Positions 34,578 through 45,253 of a stretch of DNA of 64,000 bases are shown in pieces; position 1 is the stretch's first letter; the number at the start of each line of letters is the position of its first letter. Origin of the DNA: Shewanella putrefaciens. GTDB lineage: Bacteria > Pseudomonadota > Gammaproteobacteria > Enterobacterales > Shewanellaceae. The position numbers were made by a program, and so were the translations under genes. The notes beneath the pieces were generated by a model that was given only the letters and a program-made list of their open reading frames with translations, searched no databases and was not told the origin of the DNA. Location: positions 2,002,501 through 2,066,500 of the forward strand of contig NZ_CP066369.1 of the NCBI RefSeq assembly GCF_016406305.1. The letters are read 5' to 3'.

Positions 34578-34670
34578 ATGGCTTTATCCTTAACGAGGCG
34601 CCAGTATGCTTGCGTATTGGGGCTTGACCTCCTATGATCCTCCGGTTTTATCATTCACGGTGACCTTTAA

Positions 34671-35885
34671 ATGTTGAATTCTCCGCTTTCTGCCAGCTCG
34701 AACGAATTAGTGATCAGTATCTTAACTATGGTGTTGAGCCAAGGAAAACCCCTAGATCGGGCTTATTCTCAGCATTTTTCTGGGTTGCAACTCGTGCCCG
34801 CCGAACAGGCGCGGATCGCCCTGGTGACCGGAGATATTCTGCGCCGCTTGAATCTTTACTGTTTCCTCGCGGAAATTAGCCCAGATGAAATGGAGCGATT
34901 CGGTTCTAAATTACTGAACGCTTGGCATTTATTTCACAATCTTGATTTACCTAAAATGCAGTATTCATTGCCTGTGGATAGTAGCCGCCTTGCCGAGCGT
35001 ATCGAACAAGCTAAAGGCAAACCTGTGCTGTGGGACGGTTGTCCCGAGTGGCTCGATACTATGGGTCATGAGCAGTTAGGTGATGGATGGCAAAGGGAAC
35101 GGGCGGCTTTAAGCATGGCGCCAAAGCGTTTTTTACGGGTTAACGGCCTAAAAGTGACCCGTGAAGAATTAGCCCAAAAACTTGCCGCAGAATATGTGAG
35201 TACGCTGGTGGTACCTGAAGTGGATTCTGCGCTCGAGGTTACCTCTGACTCGGCGTTGTTCCGTACCAACAGTTTTAAAGAGGGTTTGTTTGAGCAGCAA
35301 GATGCGGGCTCACAGCGGGTTGCGGCAGCGCTAGATGCCAAACCGGGCATGAGAGTCATCGATGCCTGCGCCGGCGCCGGCGGTAAAACCTTACATATTG
35401 CCGCGCAAATGCAGGGCAAAGGGCGTTTGCTGGCCATGGATGTGGAGCAATGGAAGCTCGATAAACTCAAAGAACGTGCCCGTCGCAATGGCGCCCACAA
35501 TGTCGAGACGCGCCTTATCGCCAGTAGCAAGACCATCAAACGGTTAAAATTGACCGCAGATCGGGTTCTGCTCGATGTGCCATGCTCCGGATTAGGCGTG
35601 CTGAAACGTAATCCCGATGCAAAATGGCGCGATACTGCCGAGCGTTTACCGGTACTGATGGACCTGCAAAAACACATTCTCAATAGCTACAGCCGAATGG
35701 TTAAAGTGGGTGGGATAGTGGTTTATGCCACCTGTTCAATCTTCCCCTGTGAAAATCGTGGTCAAATAGACGCATTTTTGGCTGAGAATCCAAACTTTCG
35801 CTTAATTGAAGATGAAACGATTAGCCCCGCGGATACTGGCTTTGATGGTTTTTATCTAGCAAAATTGGAACGCATTCAAGAGTAA
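34671..35885 (+). CDS. RsmB/NOP-family RNA (cytosine-5) methyltransferase
   Basis: 404 aa. An N-terminal helical region (about 1-130) is followed by a NOP2/Sun catalytic domain with DACAGAGGKTLHIAA (SAM binding), LDVPCSGLGVLKRNPDAKWR (motif IV Cys) and YATCSIFPCEN (motif VI Cys). The two cysteines and the fold define m5C methyltransferases acting on rRNA or tRNA. It is shorter than RsmB and outside the fmt-rsmB context, so the exact RNA target is open. Confidence 0.85.
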   Translation: MLNSPLSASSNELVISILTMVLSQGKPLDRAYSQHFSGLQLVPAEQARIALVTGDILRRLNLYCFLAEISPDEMERFGSKLLNAWHLFHNLDLPKMQYSLPVDSSRLAERIEQAKGKPVLWDGCPEWLDTMGHEQLGDGWQRERAALSMAPKRFLRVNGLKVTREELAQKLAAEYVSTLVVPEVDSALEVTSDSALFRTNSFKEGLFEQQDAGSQRVAAALDAKPGMRVIDACAGAGGKTLHIAAQMQGKGRLLAMDVEQWKLDKLKERARRNGAHNVETRLIASSKTIKRLKLTADRVLLDVPCSGLGVLKRNPDAKWRDTAERLPVLMDLQKHILNSYSRMVKVGGIVVYATCSIFPCENRGQIDAFLAENPNFRLIEDETISPADTGFDGFYLAKLERIQE

Positions 35886-36024
35886 TCACCTTCGCCCTAA
35901 AGCCCGTACTCCCTGAGTTAAAAGGTTGCTTTGGGGCGCCTTAGTGCCTAAAATTCACCCTTAGTTTACAAAGGTTGCTGACCTTAGTAACAGTTTATCT
36001 GCCCGCTAAACTTTTAAGGGATGT

Positions 36025-38265
36025 ATGGACGAAGGCATTAATGTCTCAGTGAAACTCGACGGGATCCCACTCACTCTCGACCATGATGTGAGTCTCGAAT
36101 GTTATAGCGGCATTCTCTCTATGTTGCTTAACGGCGCTCCCCTCGGTGAAATTCTCCACGCGCTTGTGCTTAAAATTGAAGCCCAGCGTATTGGTACTCG
36201 TGCATCTGTTCTGTTGCTCAGCGATGATGGCAAACGCTTGCTCTTTGGCGCGGCTCCCCATTTACCCGATAATTATAATCAAGCTATTCATGGGGTTGAG
36301 ATAGGCCCTGATGTTGGCTCCTGCGGCACCGCCGCTTTTACGGGTGAAAGGGTGATTGTTGAAGATATCGCTAAGCATCCCTTTTGGGAAAAGTATAAAG
36401 CGATTCCACTGAGTGCGGGCCTTAAGTCCTGTTGGTCTGAACCTATCAAAGATAGTCATGGCAAAGTGCTGGGGACCTTTGCCATGTACTATGACGAAGT
36501 TAAATCCCCGACACCACAGGATTTAACCTTAATTGCCGAGGCCGCAAGATTAGCCAGCCTTGCCATAGAACGTAGCCGTTCGATGGAGTTTCAGCGATTA
36601 GCCGTGAAAATATTTGATCGCCTCCCTTTGGCCTTAGTGATCACCAATGCGTCTAATAATGTGTTATATGCCAACCGGGCATTTAGCCAAATCGTCCAAC
36701 CTCAAACACTTGTTTCCCGTGAGTTTAATCCCGCTTTATTCCTCTCACCCTCAGAGCCCCATGAAGTCGATATGCTGTTTCAGCATCTTGGCGAAGGAAA
36801 AATGTGGCAGGGCGAGTTAATTGGCCTGCGGGGCAATGGTGAACATTTTCATCTCGATCTTACCGTTACCGTATTTCGTGAACCCCACAGCACTCAAAAT
36901 GGCTTTGCTTGGCTATTTTCGGATATCAGCGAGCGTAAGAAAGCGGCGCAGTTGATTAAATACCAAGCCAATAATGACTCCCTCACGGGGCTTGCCAACC
37001 GGAATGCCTTATTCCGGCAAATCCAAGAGCTGATTACCGCCGACAGTTTAACCCCAGGTTTTAGCTTTATGTTGATGGACTTAGATAATTTTAAGCAAGT
37101 TAACGATACCTATGGGCACGACAAAGGCGACATGTTATTGATCCAAGTTGTCGAACAAATTAAGGCTTGCTTGAATGACAGCATAGTGTTTTCTCGCCTT
37201 GGGGGAGATGAGTTTGCGTTGTTATTACCGGGCGTGGTGACCCAAAAAGAGCTTTCACAGCTTGCTGAGACCATTAATAAGCATGTTTATCGCCGCTATG
37301 AATTATCTAAGGACAAAGGCGTTTATAGCTCTGTCAGTATCGGGATCGCACGTTTTCCGGAGGATGCGCTCGATTTAGAGCAATTGTTAAACTGCGCCGA
37401 TCAGGCCATGTATATTTCTAAGGCAAATGGGCGCAATCGTTATCATTTTTTTACCGAGCAAATGCAGCAAAATGCGGAGCGAGTCGCCAATTTACACACT
37501 TTGCTTAAGCAAGCCTTAGATCAAAAGGCATTCGAGCTTTATTTCCAACCTATTGTAAATGCAAGCACTGGCTTAATTGTGCGGGCCGAAGTGTTATTGC
37601 GTTGGCAACATGAGGGCCAATTTATCCCCCCCGATGAGTTTATCCCCATCGCCGAGAATAGCGGTTTAATCGTGGATATTGGCCGTAATGTCCGCCGAAG
37701 TGTGATGGAAACCATTTTAGAGATGCAGGCCCATGGCTGGCCCATCAGTTTAGCCATTAACGTCTCTACCTTTGAGTTTTGGTCCCATGAGTTGCAGGAT
37801 GAGTTTTGTGACTCCTTCGCCGATATCATTGATGATTTGGGCCGAGTGGATTTTCCCTACCAGTTGATTACGCTGGAGATCACTGAATCGCTGTTGATGA
37901 AGCAACATATGCATTTAATCAAAGTATTAAATGAGTTACGTGGCAGAGGCGTAAAAATTGCTTTAGATGATTTTGGTACTGGCTACTCCTCTTTATCCTA
38001 TTTAGCCAACTTTCCAATTGATCAGATTAAGATTGATAAAAGCTTTATCGACCGACTAGAGGAAGGTGAGCGCCATGAGGCGTTAGTGGAGGCAATAGTG
38101 CGTTTGAGCCATGCGCTAAACCTCAGTGTCACGGCGGAAGGGGTGGAGAATGAATCGCAGCTTAGGTTTGTGGTCGCCAATCATATTCAAGAGATCCAAG
38201 GTTATCTCTTCCATAAACCTATGACTAAGGCGGCTTTTTTTGAGTTGCTAGCTAAGCAAGCCTAG
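36025..38265 (+). CDS. GAF-PAS-GGDEF-EAL cyclic-di-GMP signalling protein
   Basis: 746 aa, soluble. GAF domain about 30-180 (GSCGTAAFTGERVIVEDI), PAS about 195-305 (LVITNASNNVLYANRAF), GGDEF about 312-475 with an intact GGDEF at 393-397, and EAL about 490-740 with the first motif as EVL (522-524, ExLxR conserved) and DDFGTGYSSLSYL intact. Both diguanylate cyclase and phosphodiesterase activities are possible; the substitution falls at the tolerated middle position. Monocistronic, with a terminator about 40 bases downstream. Confidence 0.93.
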   Translation: MDEGINVSVKLDGIPLTLDHDVSLECYSGILSMLLNGAPLGEILHALVLKIEAQRIGTRASVLLLSDDGKRLLFGAAPHLPDNYNQAIHGVEIGPDVGSCGTAAFTGERVIVEDIAKHPFWEKYKAIPLSAGLKSCWSEPIKDSHGKVLGTFAMYYDEVKSPTPQDLTLIAEAARLASLAIERSRSMEFQRLAVKIFDRLPLALVITNASNNVLYANRAFSQIVQPQTLVSREFNPALFLSPSEPHEVDMLFQHLGEGKMWQGELIGLRGNGEHFHLDLTVTVFREPHSTQNGFAWLFSDISERKKAAQLIKYQANNDSLTGLANRNALFRQIQELITADSLTPGFSFMLMDLDNFKQVNDTYGHDKGDMLLIQVVEQIKACLNDSIVFSRLGGDEFALLLPGVVTQKELSQLAETINKHVYRRYELSKDKGVYSSVSIGIARFPEDALDLEQLLNCADQAMYISKANGRNRYHFFTEQMQQNAERVANLHTLLKQALDQKAFELYFQPIVNASTGLIVRAEVLLRWQHEGQFIPPDEFIPIAENSGLIVDIGRNVRRSVMETILEMQAHGWPISLAINVSTFEFWSHELQDEFCDSFADIIDDLGRVDFPYQLITLEITESLLMKQHMHLIKVLNELRGRGVKIALDDFGTGYSSLSYLANFPIDQIKIDKSFIDRLEEGERHEALVEAIVRLSHALNLSVTAEGVENESQLRFVVANHIQEIQGYLFHKPMTKAAFFELLAKQA

Positions 38266-38304
38266 AAAGGGTTTTCCCTTCATCTGAATTTGTTCTATTA
38301 AAAG

Positions 38305-38328
38305 AAAGAGCGCCTAAGGGCGCTCTTT
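38305..38328 (+). terminator. terminator after the GGDEF/EAL gene
   Basis: AAAGAGCGCC and GGCGCTCTTT arms around TAAG, between convergent genes, so it may serve both. Confidence 0.7.
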
Positions 38329-38416
38329 ATGCTTTAAAACAGTAGATTATTTTTTAAAAACAGAAGCTTATATTTTAAAGCCCACAGCTTCGTTTTTAAA
38401 TCTGCAACTTAGTGTA

Positions 38417-39430
38417 TTAGGCTTTAGGCGTCACTTGGCTGTTGATCACCACACTTAAATAGTCAGTGAAATCGTGACCGTGATTTTGCAGCATTTTAGG
38501 GAACATTGAAATCGGAGTTAAACCTGGGAAGGTATTGATTTCATTTAGTAAAATTTCATTGTCAGCGGTTAAGAAAAAATCGATGCGCGATAGGTGTCGC
38601 AGCTTCATGCCGGTAAAGGCTTTAATGGCATAGGCACGAATTTGATCGCTGATCTCAATAGGCACATTTTGCGCGACCACGTCGGTGCGGGCCTTGCTGT
38701 TCTTAGCGTATTTTTCATCGAAGGTGTAAAACGTATTGCTGTCGCAGATGATTTCACCCGGCAGGGTTGCCACAATTTCACCCTTGTATTCGTATACCGC
38801 GACTTCTAACTCCCTTGCATTAATGGTTTTTTCAACCACAACATAGGGGGCGTAACCAAAGGCATCCTTAAGGACTGCGGCGACATTGTGGCTAGTGTCG
38901 ACTTTGTAACAACCAACGGATGACCCCTGAGAAGCGGCCTTAATGAAGATGGAACCCCACTGGGCTAATGCCGTTTGGGTTTGGGCAATGGCATCCTCAT
39001 CGTATTGATGGAGGAAAATATAGGGCGTGTTGGGGATCCCTAAGGCCGAGAACCACATTTTGGCGGTAATTTTGTTGAAACAATTACTGCTGGCTTCGGA
39101 TTCACAGCCAAAATAGGGCAATTGGATCAAATTAAAATAGGATTGAATATCGCCGGTTTCCCCGGGATAACCGTGGATGCAAGGGATAACATAATCCACT
39201 GGCCAAGGGGCTTTAGTTTCATCACGAAAGCGGATCTCACGGTTATTTGTGAGTTCACAATCGTCACCCGCCGCGGTGCGGTACTGGCCAAATTTATCCA
39301 GCTCAACGCGTAGGACGGAAAACTGATCGGATTTTGCCAATGAGGTTTCAAAATAATTAGCCGACATTAGGGAAATATCGTGTTCCGCACTTCCACCGCC
39401 GCACAGCAAAAGTAGATTGATCTTAGACAT
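38417..39430 (-). CDS. D-alanine--D-alanine ligase family protein
   Basis: 337 aa. The N-terminus [19 protein letters not shown] carries the ligase family's glycine-rich and E-H-D/S signature. The ATP-grasp domain follows, with the conserved C-terminal segment [19 protein letters not shown]. It forms D-Ala-D-Ala for peptidoglycan or a related dipeptide. It stands away from the mur-fts cluster, where the housekeeping ddlB normally lies, so it is probably a ddlA-type or specialised paralogue. Confidence 0.88.
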   Translation of the reverse strand: MSKINLLLLCGGGSAEHDISLMSANYFETSLAKSDQFSVLRVELDKFGQYRTAAGDDCELTNNREIRFRDETKAPWPVDYVIPCIHGYPGETGDIQSYFNLIQLPYFGCESEASSNCFNKITAKMWFSALGIPNTPYIFLHQYDEDAIAQTQTALAQWGSIFIKAASQGSSVGCYKVDTSHNVAAVLKDAFGYAPYVVVEKTINARELEVAVYEYKGEIVATLPGEIICDSNTFYTFDEKYAKNSKARTDVVAQNVPIEISDQIRAYAIKAFTGMKLRHLSRIDFFLTADNEILLNEINTFPGLTPISMFPKMLQNHGHDFTDYLSVVINSQVTPKA

Positions 39431-39601
39431 TGGGATTCCTCAAGTGAGCAAAATCGGAGCGGGTAGTGAACGCTTATCCTGCATCCTATAACATAGCCGT
39501 TGCCATCTTAGTTTTCTTATCCCCATCAGCGCAAGGGCTGTGGCATAGGACAGTGATCGAGTGGTGAATTTTAACGCAGCATATCCCTAGGGCGCTTTGG
39601 C

Positions 39602-40219
39602 TTAGCGACTAAAATGCAGCAAACGATTATTGGCCGGCATGGCAAAATCCTGTTTGAGTGAAAAACCATGTGCATTGGCTAGCTTACAGATCCATTCAAT
39701 ATCCCGGATCCCACTTGCGGGGTCACGCTGCCTCAAAAATGCATCAAACTGGCGATTGCTGTCACTGGTAAATTGGCCTTGATAGTTAAAGGGACCATAA
39801 ATGCACAGGGTGTTTAGCTGCGGCAGATTGGCGCCTAGGCCGCTAAAAAAGGCTTCCACCATCTCTTTACTCATAATATGCAAGGTATTAGCGGTAAATA
39901 CCGCATCAATATCGGGCGTGAGACTATGGGTTGGCCATGGCTGAGTGACATCAAGGCATAGCGGTAAGCGTATATTCGATGCGGGGTTTGGCAACAGGGC
40001 TTCCTGCTCGCATCTGGCTTTGATTGCCGCAAGATACTCAGGCTGATCGCTGGTTTGCCAAATCAGATGGGGCAGATTCGCCGCAAAATAGACGGCATGT
40101 TGCGCCGTGCCACTGCCAATTTCGAGCACATGTTGGCTTTGGGAAAAGGCCTGTGTTAACAGGGCTAGAATGGGCGCTTTGTTGTTTTCACAGGCTTGGG
40201 AAAAGGGCAGTGTTAACAT
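39602..40219 (-). CDS. DUF938 SAM-dependent methyltransferase
   Basis: 205 aa. Class I Rossmann fold with motif I VLEIGSGTAQHAVYFA (about 32-47), an acidic strand, and FTANTLHIMSKEMVEAFF, characteristic of DUF938 proteins. These are predicted small-molecule methyltransferases without a known substrate. Confidence 0.85.
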   Translation of the reverse strand: MLTLPFSQACENNKAPILALLTQAFSQSQHVLEIGSGTAQHAVYFAANLPHLIWQTSDQPEYLAAIKARCEQEALLPNPASNIRLPLCLDVTQPWPTHSLTPDIDAVFTANTLHIMSKEMVEAFFSGLGANLPQLNTLCIYGPFNYQGQFTSDSNRQFDAFLRQRDPASGIRDIEWICKLANAHGFSLKQDFAMPANNRLLHFSR

Positions 40220-40270
40220 AGTATGCTTTGTAACCTATTGGTTTATTTATTAAAATCTAACTATCTTTTG

Positions 40271-40312
40271 TTGCTGCGAGTGTTGCCGTGTGTATTGCTG
40301 CGAGTGTTGCCG
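40271..40312. repeat. short direct repeat in the 40220-40612 intergenic region
   Basis: TTGCTGCGAGTGTTGCCG occurs twice (40271-40288, 40295-40312), a 24-base period. The rest of this 390-base gap between divergent genes shows no coding frame or RNA gene; it should hold both promoters. Confidence 0.7.
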
Positions 40313-40612
40313 CATAAGTTAGCGATCTCTATTGACTCCAACTGGCCAGGTTAAGAGTGGGAGTATGAAGAGTGGAGAGTGTCGGTATCGCCTCATAACC
40401 TAAGCTAATAGCCTAACCTAAGCTCGGGGAAAGGGTAAGCCTCGATATCCCAGCTTGACGGCATTTTGAACTTAGTTATACTCGCAATATTGAACAAGTG
40501 TAAAAAATATAAAACAAATTAACGCTTGCCATCCTCGGATACTGGTTTTTGACCGGCTGCCACTATCAAGACTTAAGCCACTATTGCCATTAATTATTGC
40601 CAAAGGAATGTT

Positions 40613-41902
40613 ATGCCCGCAGAACGCTGTGCCTCCTATTACAATGCCACCATTGACCAAGAGTCAGATTATCCTGCGCTTGAAGGCGACATTCGAGTCG
40701 ATGTAGCCATTGTCGGTGGTGGTTTTACCGGTGTGGCAACGGCGCTGGAGTTATCCGAGAAGGGCTATAAAGTCGCGCTTATTGAGGCCAATAAAGTTGC
40801 GTGGGGCGCGACCGGACGCAACGGTGGGCAGGTGACGGGCAGTTTGTCCGGCGATGTTGCGATGACAAAACAGCTGCGCCGCCAAATCGGCCATGAGGCT
40901 GAAGATTATGTGTGGAATATGCGTTGGCGCGGCCACGACATTATTAAAAATCGGGTAGCCAAGTACGGCATAGACTGTGATTTAAAGTTTGGTCATATCC
41001 AAACCGCTTACCAGCCAAAGCACATGCAGGAGCTTAGGGCGATGCATGACGAGGCGCAGTGCCGCGGCATGGGTGAATTTATGACGCTGGTATCCGCCGA
41101 TGAAATGCCCGCCTATTTAGGCTCACCCTTGTATCACGGCGGCTTAGTCAATCGGCGCAATATGCATTTGCACTCAGTAAATCTGTGCCTAGGTGAAGCT
41201 CGCGCCGCAGCAGATCTGGGGGCTCTCATCTTTGAACACTCGCCCGTGCTCGATATTGAGGAGGGCGATGTGGCGACTGTTATCACCGCCAAGGGAAAAG
41301 TGCGCGCCAACAGTGTGCTGATCGCGGGGAATGCCTACCATAAACTCGCCCGTCCAAAACTGCGCGGCATGTTGTTCCCTGCCTCTTTGGGCAATTGTGC
41401 CACGGCAATTTTGCCCGATGATATCGCTTTGCAAATCAATCCGCAGGATTTAGCCGTGTACGATTGCCGCTTTGTACTGGATTACTATCGCCTGACCGCG
41501 GATAAACGGCTGATGTTCGGCGGCGGCACTAACTACAGCGGCCGCGATCCTAAAAATGTGGCTGCGGAACTGCGGCCCGCGATTGAGCGCACCTTTCCGC
41601 AATTAAAGGGCGTTGATATCGAATTTGCTTGGGCCGGAATGGCGGGAATTGTGATTAACCGCATCCCGCAGCTCGGTAAAGTGTCGCCTAATGTATTCTA
41701 TTGCCAAGGCTATTCTGGGCACGGAGTAGCGACATCGCACATTATGGCCGAGATCATGGCCAATGCGATGGATGGACAACTGCGTGAGTTTGACCTGTTT
41801 GCCGCCATGCGCCATATCCGCATCCCGTTAAATGAATGGTTTGGCAATCAAGCGCTTGCCTTAGGCATGTTGTATTACACCATGCGGGAAAATTGGCGTT
41901 AG
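40613..41902 (+). CDS. FAD-dependent amine oxidoreductase (PuuB-like)
   Basis: 429 aa. The dinucleotide-binding motif VAIVGGGFTGVATALEL (about 30-46), the ATGRNGGQVTG loop that binds FAD, and the C-terminal FCQGYSGHGVATSH mark the DAO family of gamma-glutamylputrescine oxidoreductases. It would oxidise an amine or glutamylated polyamine with release of H2O2. No other put/puu genes are adjacent, so the substrate is inferred only. AAGGA precedes the ATG. Confidence 0.85.
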   Translation: MPAERCASYYNATIDQESDYPALEGDIRVDVAIVGGGFTGVATALELSEKGYKVALIEANKVAWGATGRNGGQVTGSLSGDVAMTKQLRRQIGHEAEDYVWNMRWRGHDIIKNRVAKYGIDCDLKFGHIQTAYQPKHMQELRAMHDEAQCRGMGEFMTLVSADEMPAYLGSPLYHGGLVNRRNMHLHSVNLCLGEARAAADLGALIFEHSPVLDIEEGDVATVITAKGKVRANSVLIAGNAYHKLARPKLRGMLFPASLGNCATAILPDDIALQINPQDLAVYDCRFVLDYYRLTADKRLMFGGGTNYSGRDPKNVAAELRPAIERTFPQLKGVDIEFAWAGMAGIVINRIPQLGKVSPNVFYCQGYSGHGVATSHIMAEIMANAMDGQLREFDLFAAMRHIRIPLNEWFGNQALALGMLYYTMRENWR

Positions 41903-41947
41903 TTTGCGCCGTTTTGCCTGCTACCAATCAATTTGCTCAAACATCAC

Positions 41948-42826
41948 TTAATTTTGTTCGATGAGTTTTTCGGCAAGATAATCGACTAACACGCGGACCT
42001 TGGCCGACAGGTGGCGGTTTTGCGGATAGAGTGCCCAAATGCCTTCTTTGGCTTCGCGGTGACTGTCAAGGAAAGAGAGTAAACGTCCGGCTTGAATATC
42101 TTCTTCAATATAATAATCAGGTAGTTGCACTATTCCAATGCCCTTAAGCGCCGCATCCCTTAATGCGTAGCCGCTATTACAGTTGAGATTGCCGCGCACT
42201 TTAATATTACGCTCGCGGCCATTTTCCACAAAGCGCCAGTAATTATGATTCCCGATCAAACAATTGTGCTGGCTGAGTTCGGATAAGGTATGGGGCTGGC
42301 CGTATTTTTCTACATAGCTTGGTGAGGCGGCGACATAGTGAGTGCGGCTGCTGAGCGGTTTGGCCATCAGGCTTGAATCGGCGAGTTTTCCGAGGCGAAT
42401 AGCCAGATCATAACCGCCTTCAATCAAGTCCAAGGTGCGATTGGTGAGGTCAACGCTAAATTCAATACTTGGATATTGCACCATAAAATCATTGAGTAAC
42501 GGCATGATAAATTTCTCGCCATAGGCCACTGGCGCCGTGAGCTTGACTAAGCCTTGGGGTGAGTCCTTTAGGTTGGAGATGGCGCGCTCGGCTTCTTCTA
42601 ACCCCGTTTGTAATTGGCGGCAATGGCGATAATAAATCGTGCCTTCTTCGGTGAGCGAGACTTTGCGGGTGGTGCGGTAAAACAGCTTTGTGCCGAGGCG
42701 ATTTTCCAATGCCGCGATTTGGCGACTTACGTGGGCGATAGAAATATTGAGACGCTGTGAGGCCAAGGTAAAGCTTTCAGTCTCGGCCACGGCGACAAAC
42801 TCAGAAATACCATCCCAGAGATACAT
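41948..42826 (-). CDS. LysR-family transcriptional regulator
   Basis: 292 aa. N-terminal winged HTH (about 3-62; FTLASQRLNISIAHVSRQIAALE) and a periplasmic-binding-protein-like effector domain (about 90-290). It is divergent from the glutathione-dependent formaldehyde dehydrogenase gene with 135 bases between, the usual arrangement for a regulator of that pathway. The effector is presumably formaldehyde-related; that is inference from position. Confidence 0.92.
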   Translation of the reverse strand: MYLWDGISEFVAVAETESFTLASQRLNISIAHVSRQIAALENRLGTKLFYRTTRKVSLTEEGTIYYRHCRQLQTGLEEAERAISNLKDSPQGLVKLTAPVAYGEKFIMPLLNDFMVQYPSIEFSVDLTNRTLDLIEGGYDLAIRLGKLADSSLMAKPLSSRTHYVAASPSYVEKYGQPHTLSELSQHNCLIGNHNYWRFVENGRERNIKVRGNLNCNSGYALRDAALKGIGIVQLPDYYIEEDIQAGRLLSFLDSHREAKEGIWALYPQNRHLSAKVRVLVDYLAEKLIEQN

Positions 42827-42886
42827 TGTTGTTACTCAGTAAAAATGAATTGCAAGAATGCTAGATTATCAATCATTAGGAAATAA

Positions 42887-44101
<1,215 letters not shown>

Positions 44102-44277
44102 GCGATTTTGCACGCTAAGTTGATGCTTCAGCTTGCTGTGACTAACGGGCAGACAGGTGCAAATCTGTCTGCTGTGTTGCTAAGGTTCAGACGATCAGCG
44201 CCATGACTAATGCTTAAGACAAGCGTTAAGAAAAACGTTAAGACAAACGCTAACAGATTGAGCTTAAAAGGACTTGT

Positions 44278-45120
44278 ATGACCATAGAAAATATCAGTTG
44301 TAACAAGAGTTTCGGCGGTTGGCATAAGCAATATCGCCATCAATCTCAGGCGCTTAATTGCGAGATGCGCTTTGCCATTTATCTGCCACCAGAAGCGGTG
44401 AATAGACCTGTGCCTGTGCTGTATTGGCTCTCGGGTTTAACCTGCACCGATGAAAACTTTATGCAGAAAGCGGGCGCCCAGCGTATGGCGGCAGCACTTG
44501 GGATGGCGATTGTCGCCCCCGATACCAGTCCTCGCGGTGATGATGTGCCCGATGCGGCGGATAAAGCCTACGATTTAGGCTTAGGTGCGGGCTTTTACCT
44601 CAATGCGACTAAGGCGCCGTGGAATCGTCATTACAAAATGTACGATTACATAGTCCATGAGCTACCTACCTTGATTGAAGCGCATTTTCCCGTCACTACC
44701 CAGCGCGCTATATCCGGCCATTCTATGGGCGGTCATGGGGCTTTGGTGATTGGCCTGAGTAATCCGCACAGATACAGCTCCATTTCGGCCTTTAGCCCGA
44801 TTTCGAATCCAAGTAATGCGCCTTGGGGCATTAAAGCCTTTAGCGAGTATTTGGGTGAAAATCGTGAACATTGGCGCCAGTATGATGCCTGTGAGTTGCT
44901 TAAGCTCGCGATTAGTGAAGTGCCAGTACTGATTGACCAAGGTGAGGCCGACAGCTTTTTAGACACCCAATTGATGCCACAATCCCTGGTGGATATCGCC
45001 CATGCTAAGGGTTATCCCTTAGATGTGCGGATGCAGCCGGGGTACGATCACAGCTACTACTTTATCGCGAGCTTTATTGAAGAGCACCTGAAGTTTCATA
45101 GCTTGTACTTTAAGCCGTAA
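44278..45120 (+). CDS. fghA: S-formylglutathione hydrolase
   Basis: 280 aa esterase-D family alpha/beta hydrolase. Nucleophile Ser149 in GHSMGGHGAL; the acid and His follow in QGEADSFL and GYDHSYYFI. It releases formate and glutathione from S-formylglutathione, completing formaldehyde detoxification begun by the dehydrogenase 177 bases upstream. Also called frmB. The spacing allows a shared transcript. Confidence 0.95.
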   Translation: MTIENISCNKSFGGWHKQYRHQSQALNCEMRFAIYLPPEAVNRPVPVLYWLSGLTCTDENFMQKAGAQRMAAALGMAIVAPDTSPRGDDVPDAADKAYDLGLGAGFYLNATKAPWNRHYKMYDYIVHELPTLIEAHFPVTTQRAISGHSMGGHGALVIGLSNPHRYSSISAFSPISNPSNAPWGIKAFSEYLGENREHWRQYDACELLKLAISEVPVLIDQGEADSFLDTQLMPQSLVDIAHAKGYPLDVRMQPGYDHSYYFIASFIEEHLKFHSLYFKP

Positions 45121-45150
45121 ATAGCCGATTCAGCCGTAAAGTAGCTAAAT

Positions 45151-45187
45151 AAAAATGCCGCAACTCACTGAGTTGCGGCATTTTTTA
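45151..45187. terminator. bidirectional terminator between fghA and sdaA
   Basis: AAAAATGCCGCAACTCA and TGAGTTGCGGCATTTTTT form a near-perfect long stem between convergent genes. Confidence 0.9.
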
Positions 45188-45253
45188 TGGTGCGATTGAA
45201 GCGGTTAGCAAGAGTGAACTAACACTCAACACTCATCACTCAGTACTAAGTAC

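Noticed and set aside
36025..38265. degenerate, inactive EAL domain because the motif reads EVL
   Set aside because: The required pattern is ExLxR, which is intact along with DDFGTGYSS, so loss of activity cannot be concluded.
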